64,000 bases of DNA, from contig RHPI01001132.1 of assembly GCA_009103225.1 (NCBI GenBank), positions 337,985 through 401,984 on the forward strand, in the 5' to 3' direction. Positions 57,898-64,000 of the stretch are shown here, piece by piece. Source of the DNA: Chlorokybus atmophyticus (taxonomy: Eukaryota > Streptophyta > Chlorokybophyceae > Chlorokybales > Chlorokybaceae). A model generated the notes under the pieces. That model was given only the letters and a program-made list of their open reading frames with translations, was not told the origin of the DNA and made no database searches. The first letter of the stretch is position 1, and each line of letters begins with the position of its first letter. Both the position numbers and the translations under genes were made by a program.

Positions 57898-59271
57898 CTA
57901 CGATATTGTCTCCAGTGGCGGCGCTTTGAACTCTGTGTCAGGTAGCTGCACGCCGTCTCCCATGCGTGCCTTGCGCGGGTCCACGAGGAACTGGTTCTCG
58001 GCGTCCTCGCTGTGGTACACGCAGTTGACCTCGGGCGCGCGCCGAAGGTCCCCCACAAACCCGAACGTGTTCATGTTCTTCTTGCACGCGCGCACCTCCG
58101 ATTTGCTCACCAGGTTGCGCTCCTCAAGCACGGACCAGTTGCTGCTCAACAGCACGCAGCCGGGTTTCACCTCCGGCTGAGACACGTACACATTGAACCT
58201 GCATGTGGCACACACACAGGCATGCATAGCATTGTCAAATATGAGTGCCACTACAACAAAGGGTTAATCATAACAGAACATTGTCAATTTGTTGGACACA
58301 TCACAACAACTTACGGGTTGAATGAGACGAATAGGCGCTGATCCAGTACCATAGCAGAGCGGCCGTTGGCAAGACATATTTCCGGGTTGGGTGTCTGGAC
58401 ATGTGTTAGAATACTAGAATTATGACTCACTCAACAATACTGAAGCCTTATGTCAGCATACCTGTCTGTCAATGACTTCTCGTGAGGCGACGTTGTTGGG
58501 TTCAATGTTGAGGCCCGAGTCGACGGATATGCCCGCGCCGATGCCGAGCACAAACGCCCCCGCAACCCACGCCATGCTCAGCGACTTGGCACCAGGCTTC
58601 TTCTCCCGCTCCCCCCGTGCAGCCGCAGGCCTAGTATGACACACAACAGTTGGCTGTTGTGTGTCATGACAGCGAACAGATATAATCCCGCACATGCCCG
58701 CGCATGCTGTGGGTGTGCGCAAGCACGCGTATGTGTGCGTGCGTGTTTGTTCCAATGTGTTCATGCGTGTGCATGTGCGCACAAACGGCTGTGCATGTGG
58801 GTGCGCGCTGTGTGAGTATGTGTGCGCACGTCTGTTGTATGTCACAACACGTGCACTGTTTTGACAAATACGACCCCCACACATTTATCCAGATGTGTTG
58901 GTTCACACACTTTGCATGTATATCAAGCACGTAAGCACATAAACAAGATTAAACACAAAGAGAACATGAAGCGAACAAAACATTGCAGCGACGTACCTAT
59001 AACCAGAAGGTCTCCTCCTACGTCCCGATCCCGACCCCCCCGCCGCCCCGCCAGCAGCCTCATACTCAAAATCATCATCTTCATCGTACTCTTCTTCATC
59101 ATCATACTCGTAAGCATTGCCCTGTCTTGATCTTCGAGTTGCCCTGTCATCATCGAAGCCACCCTGTGGAGGGGAATTGGGCGCGCGACGGGGGCGGGGA
59201 TTCGTTTTGCGTTGGGATGAAGCACAACACTTGATTGAAGTACGCCTCTGCTGCAGACTCGTGTTAGTCAT
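57898..59271 (-). CDS. DUF3172-type plastid membrane protein
   Basis: Four exons (59271-58997, 58630-58462, 58394-58315, 58198-57898) join in frame to 274 residues. The N terminus is basic and Ser/Thr-rich (MTNTSLQQRRTSIKCCASS), a plausible chloroplast transit peptide, followed by an acidic Glu/Asp/Tyr stretch. A single hydrophobic segment (AWVAGAFVLGIGAGISV) precedes the conserved part: NNVASREVIDRQTPNPEICL, SAMVLDQRLFVSFNPFNVYV and PGCVLLSSNWSVLEERNLV, then NTFGFVGDLRRAPEVNCVY. This arrangement matches the cyanobacterial DUF3172 family as I recall it; no biochemical role is established. A thylakoid or envelope location is inferred. Confidence 0.82.
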
Positions 59272-60659
59272 GATAGTACTTGTGTGCTGGCTGGAGGTAA
59301 CAACCCAGTTAACAAGTCGACATCACACGCATAAATGCACGTACGCAAGCATGTAAGTTGCCAACAGAGAAGAAGCAAACAAACAAATGAACCAGTCATT
59401 GGCAAAGGCAAACATGCACAACGAAGTATGCATATGGCTCAGTGCATGTTTGATGACTGCCAACACGCAATAACACGATTGAGGACAGCATGTGTGCGAT
59501 CTATTTGCAACAACGCCATGTACCATCCCCATTTTCTGCACTTGTGTGGCTAGTTGCATTGCAATGAGGTCAGATTGTGCAACACTGCCTTTGCATTGAG
59601 GCCAGGTTGGAGGTTAGCGTTGCATGTACAGGTTCAATCTTACCTGTGCGAGCTGCTCCAACCTGGCTGGAATGCCGCATTGCCGCCTTGCCGAAAACCT
59701 GCATTTAATTGCGTTTCAGCAGCCAGAAAGCTAGCCATCAATACGTAACAGGAGTCTCAAAAGCCACACACCAACCTGGGCAACGACGAAGACGAAGACA
59801 GCCCGGACGAGCAGCACGCAGACGGCATCAACCGCGCACTGTACGTCGAGAAGTAAAGCGCTACCCCTCTGGCTGATGAACACAAAGCCACGGCCGCCTC
59901 CATGCCCACAACCCCTTCACCGCCGCCGCCGCTGCCGCCAAGGACACGTCCGCCACCCTGCGTCACGCGTAGCGCCTTTGCTTCAGAACGCAACCGCGTG
60001 ACACTTTGACGGCGTGACGCTGGTGTCAAGGTGCACAGCGTGCGCCATGCTGGCAAGCTGGGCGGTGTGGTGGCAGCGGCGGCGGCGGCGGTGTCATTGT
60101 AGGTGTCGGCGAAACAACCTTGGGGCAGGCCTTTTGACTTTTAGGATAGAGCTGTCAGTGCGCTTGAGAGCTTGCTCCACGCACAGATTGGGTGGCATTC
60201 TGGGTGGCACGCTGGTTGAAGGTCACTTTGACTGCCCATTCACCTGCCTCAGTCAAGGTCTGAGCTGGTGCTGCTGCGCGTGTGTATGAAACTGTAGGAG
60301 CTATGGTGACCTCTTTTTTGTTAATGTAATCTGCATTGTGCGTGAGCGTTTGGATGCCTGCGCTGCATCGCATTCGTGTTACGCACTGATGCTGCAAAGT
60401 AGTGCTTGATGAAAGCTCTCATGCATTGTGCTCATGCTCGCTGGTGGCGGCGCTGACCGACTGCACATGCATACCAGGGAAGTTGTGATTAAACATAGAG
60501 AACCCCAACAGCAAGAAGATTGTACTCTAATACAATCTGCCGGAGCAAAAGCTACAGAGACTAAGCAAGCAGGCACCATGACGTGACGGCAAGCATCAAT
60601 CTACACTTTGAGGTACAGGCTAATAAACAAGCTGCTAGCATTGATTCAAGGATTAATAG
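59272..60659. other. Divergent intergenic region with a possible orphan last exon
   Basis: Separates the DUF3172 and SLC35C2 starts. An acceptor-like ACGTAACAG at 59,745-59,753 is followed by a plus-strand open segment ending at a stop near 59,856 with an acidic, plausible C terminus (SPDEQHADGINRALYVEK). No upstream exons were found. The rest is low-complexity (CCGCCG, GGCGGC) and non-coding. Confidence 0.35.
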
Positions 60660-63600
60660 ATGAGCAATACTGTGCTTGCAGGCATGACCGGTGGCAGTGG
60701 GTTTGTGGGCAAGGCGAAATGGCAGCTTGCTGGGGTGATGTCGAGCGGGCTGGCGGTGGAGTGGGCGAGCGTGGCGGCGCTCATAGCCGTTTACTTCACA
60801 TTCAGCATAAGCCTTATTCTCTACAACAAGTGGCTCTTCACCGAACAGCCCAAAGGGCACGGCTTCCCCTTCCCTGTTGCGGGTGTGTTGTAATGACCCA
60901 CAATGCATGTCTGTGTGGTTATGTTATGTTGTGATGACGCACACAACACTCATCTGAGCAAGTACCTTGAAACATGCAAACATGCCTCTTGTACATGATC
61001 CAAGTATAGTGTAGCGTGTTAATATCTGTACACACATTCTCTTGTGTAACCCAGCAACATACAAATTGATAAGATACTAGCACAAGTGTCACGACACGCG
61101 CCCATGCGCCCACAACACGCGCATGCATGTCTCTGTGTGCATGCTGTGTAGATGCGCGTCTAGTCACAAGTTGCTTATTGCACTGCGCACGCATGTTATA
61201 GTAGCAACAACGTCCCTTGAGCGCTTGTAGTGATGTTACCCATTTTGGGAAGCCAGCTTTGCTCAAATGCAAGTGAGATGCCAACACTGTGTGTCTCTGG
61301 CTGTGTTGTTTTGGCAGTGACTTCCTACCACATGCTGTTGAACTCTTGCGCAGCAGCCATATCGCTGCGCCTCCTTGGGATGGATATTCAATCAGGTTCG
61401 GCAGCTTTGGACTTGTCATGTCAGTAAAGAACAGGCGCAACAATGCATAGCGAGTATGGTTGCTGATGACTGGTCACATTTGGGTGTGCAGCGTTGACGC
61501 CAGGCCTATGGAAGTATGTCCTGCCTGTCTCCCTACTCACTGGCTTTGATATCGCTCTTTCCAACACGGTGCGTAGTGCAGCATGTTTGCATGCACTCCT
61601 GTTCAACGTTCCCCCCCAAGGAGGCGCAGCGATATGGCTGCTGCGCAAGAGTTCAACAGCATGTGGTAGGAAGTCACTGCCAAAACAACACAGCCAGAGA
61701 CACACAGTGTTGGCATCTCACTTGCATTTGAGCAAAGCTGGCTTCCCAAAATGGGTAACATCACTACAAGCGCTCAAGGGACGTTGTTGCTACTATAACA
61801 TGCGTGCGCAGTGCAATAAGCAACTTGTGACTAGACGCGCATCTACACAGCATGCACACAGAGACATGCNTACATTTGCACACGAGCACGCATGCGCGCG
61901 TGCACCCCCCGCACTCACCCACCCACTCCAATGCATCACTACAAGAATCAGCGTTGCAGGCTTAATCACCTGTGTTGGACAGAGTTTTGAGTACCTGGAT
62001 GCGTCTTTTGTTGAGATGTTGAAGCCCACAAGCCTGGTGTGGATTCTTCTCCTTTCGTTTGCGCTTGGGCTGAAGCGGCCCGAAGTCCGCCTCATCACAA
62101 CCGTGTGCCTAATGACATTTGGTCAATCCCTCATCTCCGCAAACGCGGTACTGATACATTCGTGTGATGCCACTTGACTGTCGTGTCAACCTGACATAGT
62201 TAGTAGCGTTACGTGTTACCTATCATGGTCCTGCTTACAACTTGTAACATGCTGGTAAGCGGATCATATGCAACAAATTATATTGTAACAACTGTTGCAT
62301 TCTCATATGTTATGTTGGTGCATGTAGCCTTATGCGAGCAATGAGTAACAATCACTGCTTGGCAGGTGACATTTGACTGGACTGGATTTACTGCGGTCAT
62401 GCTGGCAGCGGTGATGGCTGCCGGGCGCTGCGTGTTGATAGAAGTGCTGCTGCACGGGCAGAAGCTGGCTCGCAAGCTGACTTCGCTTGAAACCATGGTG
62501 CTCATCATGCCTGGCGCAGCCGGTATACTCGCCTTCGCCACATTGATACCCTACAAACGGTGCTCGGTACGCATTACATCATCACTGCACATGCATGGTT
62601 ATGCAGTCTTTATTGACTTGTACTTACAGCATTATGTCCGTGTCACAGATTTGGATTGATGGGTAACTACTGCAGTACTGCAAACTAATGCTATGTTGTT
62701 TTGTCTTCGATGGCAGGAGTTTTGCCATGAGGGCTCAGCTCAGTTTTGCATCCCAGAAGAGGCTGAGAAGAACAATTTCTGCAGCGAAGCAGAGTTGTTG
62801 GTGTGGCAGCTGGCATGAATGATGTTGCGTGTCTTCTCCGCATAGAACACTCAGTAGCCCTGATATATTGTTTGTTCGGTTGCTGTGCAGGTGCATGGTT
62901 GGGGGCACGTCAGCGCCAGTGGTGTTCTCCTGGTTGTCTCCATTGGTGCTGCGCTGGCGTTCGCCCTCAACTTTCTGGAGTTGATGTTGATAGGTGAGCA
63001 TCCACACGCGCTCATATACGCATGTGCACACGCACACACAATCATGACATGCGCTGGTGGGTCCTGTGTTACCTCGTGAGCAGACTCCTGAAGCAATGCA
63101 CTGGCTCAATGTGTCTCAACCTTAGGTAGGACGTCGGCGTTGACGTTGGGTGTTGCTGGAGTGCTCAAGATTGTACTTGTGACACTCATCAGCGGGAGTA
63201 AGTGTTGATACTGATGGCAATCCCTTGACTTCTTGGAGGCTACATGACAAATGATCTGAGGTATTTGCGTGATGGTTCTGTGCTGCAGGGGTTTTCCAGG
63301 AGCGGGTCACGCTGTGGCAAGTCACAGGCTTCTTAATTGCTCTCGCCGGCTTGTTACTGTAAGTAACATCACACCATCAATTGGTTCATAGAGTCAACAT
63401 GATGGTTGTGAAATGCAGTGCAGCACTCAGCACATTAACCATTTGTCATCCCTTCAGGTACCAGTACGTGCAGTATCAGGCGCGCATGTCGGATCTGCAA
63501 AAGCTGAAGGATTACGAGCTTGTGGGTGGGCATGTGTCGGACCCATTTGAGCTCATTGATGAGGCCGATGAGTCCGATGAGGAGATGGCTGCGGGCGGGG

Positions 63601-63725
63601 ACCACAACGCATCCACAGAGGGAACATACGCGGGGTTGCGCAATGGTGCAGCGGGGGATGACTTGTTGGAAAAAAGGCAGCTGATAAAGAGCTCGCCCAA
63701 GTCCGAGCATGTTGCAATAGATTGA
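60660..63725 (+). CDS. SLC35C2-like transporter of the TPT/nucleotide-sugar family
   Basis: A ten-helix drug/metabolite-transporter-fold protein, probably of the Golgi or ER membrane, antiporting a nucleotide sugar or related phosphate compound. Ten exons close in frame to 446 residues: 60660-60882, 61318-61395, 61492-61568, 61983-62147, 62366-62566, 62717-62800, 62891-62993, 63126-63197, 63289-63358, 63458-63725. Conserved stretches are SISLILYNKWLF, TSYHMLLNS, GFDIALSNTSFEYLDASFVE, MLKPTSLVWILLLSFALGL, AAGRCVLIEVLLHGQK and ALNFLELMLIGRTSALTLGV, then VAGVLKIVLVTLISG. The C-terminal tail of about 80 residues is acidic and cytosolic. Exon 1 could extend upstream, since an acceptor-like TTGCAG lies just inside it. 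Intron 3 contains an inverted copy of exon 2. Confidence 0.88.
61125..61869. repeat. 255-bp inverted duplication covering SLC35C2 exon 2
   Basis: The left arm 61125-61379 and right arm 61615-61869 are reverse complements over their full 255 bases by eye, with no length change, around a 235-bp spacer that holds exon 3. The right arm stops at a single N (61870). Either a real palindromic duplication or a misjoined contig. Confidence 0.85.
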
Positions 63726-64000
63726 TAGGTATTTTGTTGATAGGTATCTTTGTGGTTGACAACAGAGGCTTGCACGCCATTTGCGTGCAGGGGCTTGCAG
63801 CCTGTTTGTACGTTGTGCTGCGTGGTGTGCCTCTATGGATTCTTGGCGAGATGGCTTTAACTTGCGTGGGTTATTGTCAGCGTAATGTTACCATCAGCAG
63901 TATGTGAGCGCGTACTTGCCAGTGCATGTGTACAAACACTGAAGGTGCTGTACTTGGTGGACACATAGGCTCATTAGCAGTGATGCAGCCAGGTTGCCTG
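63726..64000 (+). other. 3' flank of SLC35C2
   Basis: Presumed 3' UTR and start of the next intergenic region; nothing else recognised. Confidence 0.5.

Noticed and set aside
1-64000. CRISPR arrays, rRNA and tRNA genes
   Set aside because: No regularly spaced repeats, rRNA-like blocks or convincing tRNA cloverleaf motifs were seen by eye; a tRNAscan-type run would be needed to exclude tRNAs fully.

Overview
This is eukaryotic nuclear DNA. Most genes are split by many short introns, usually GT-AG and a few GC-AG, and the introns are rich in TG/CA, TGC and triplet microsatellites. Two genes point to a photosynthetic host: an intron-containing SecA with a transit-peptide-like N terminus, and a DUF3172-type protein otherwise typical of cyanobacteria and plastids. 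With GAR1, nicalin, DENR, SERF, MAEA/GID9 and a PSTK (selenocysteine pathway) gene, the best fit is a green alga; a prasinophyte-like one would suit, but that is inference.

Layout of the host genes: chloroplast-type SecA (minus, 3' end outside the window, 1-6781); DENR (plus, 6913-8240); a gene-poor 5 kb; SERF-like 4F5 protein (plus, 13713-14186); MAEA/GID9 E3 ligase subunit (minus, 16965-15011); nicalin (plus, 17142-20957); a large EGF-repeat membrane protein (minus, 25598-22060); PSTK (plus, 26234 to about 28283); then, after the mobile-element block, GAR1 (plus, 55999-57187), a DUF3172 plastid protein (minus, 59271-57898) and an SLC35C2-like nucleotide-sugar/triose-phosphate-type transporter (plus, 60660-63725). 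Spliced reading frames for DENR, SERF, MAEA, nicalin, the EGF protein, GAR1, DUF3172 and SLC35C2 were worked out exon by exon and close in frame. SecA/DENR and MAEA/nicalin are head-to-head pairs with only 131 and 176 bp between start codons.

From about 31.6 to 55.3 kb the window is a mobile-element block. It holds two decayed copies of one LINE-type retrotransposon on the minus strand (31.7-34.1 kb, 5'-truncated; 36.0-43.3 kb, near full length), an ORF1 fragment of a third copy (54.5-55.2 kb), a fragment of a Ty3 chromovirus (integrase C terminus plus chromodomain, 35.1-35.5 kb, minus), and a large Ty3-type element (about 45-53.1 kb, plus).

The most remarkable item is that Ty3-type element. 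Its pol frame reads, in one register, C5 cytosine DNA methyltransferase domain, reverse transcriptase, RNase H, DDE integrase and a terminal PHD finger, so it carries both a DNA-methylation writer domain and a chromatin reader domain. It is decayed: several in-frame stops, shifted gag frames, and no recognisable SAM-binding motif I. Retrotransposon capture of DNA methyltransferases has been reported in a few algae and protists; the combination with a PHD reader deserves follow-up.

The sequence is a draft: three N gaps, two of them beginning exactly after poly-G runs, and a single N at the end of a 255-bp inverted duplication inside SLC35C2.
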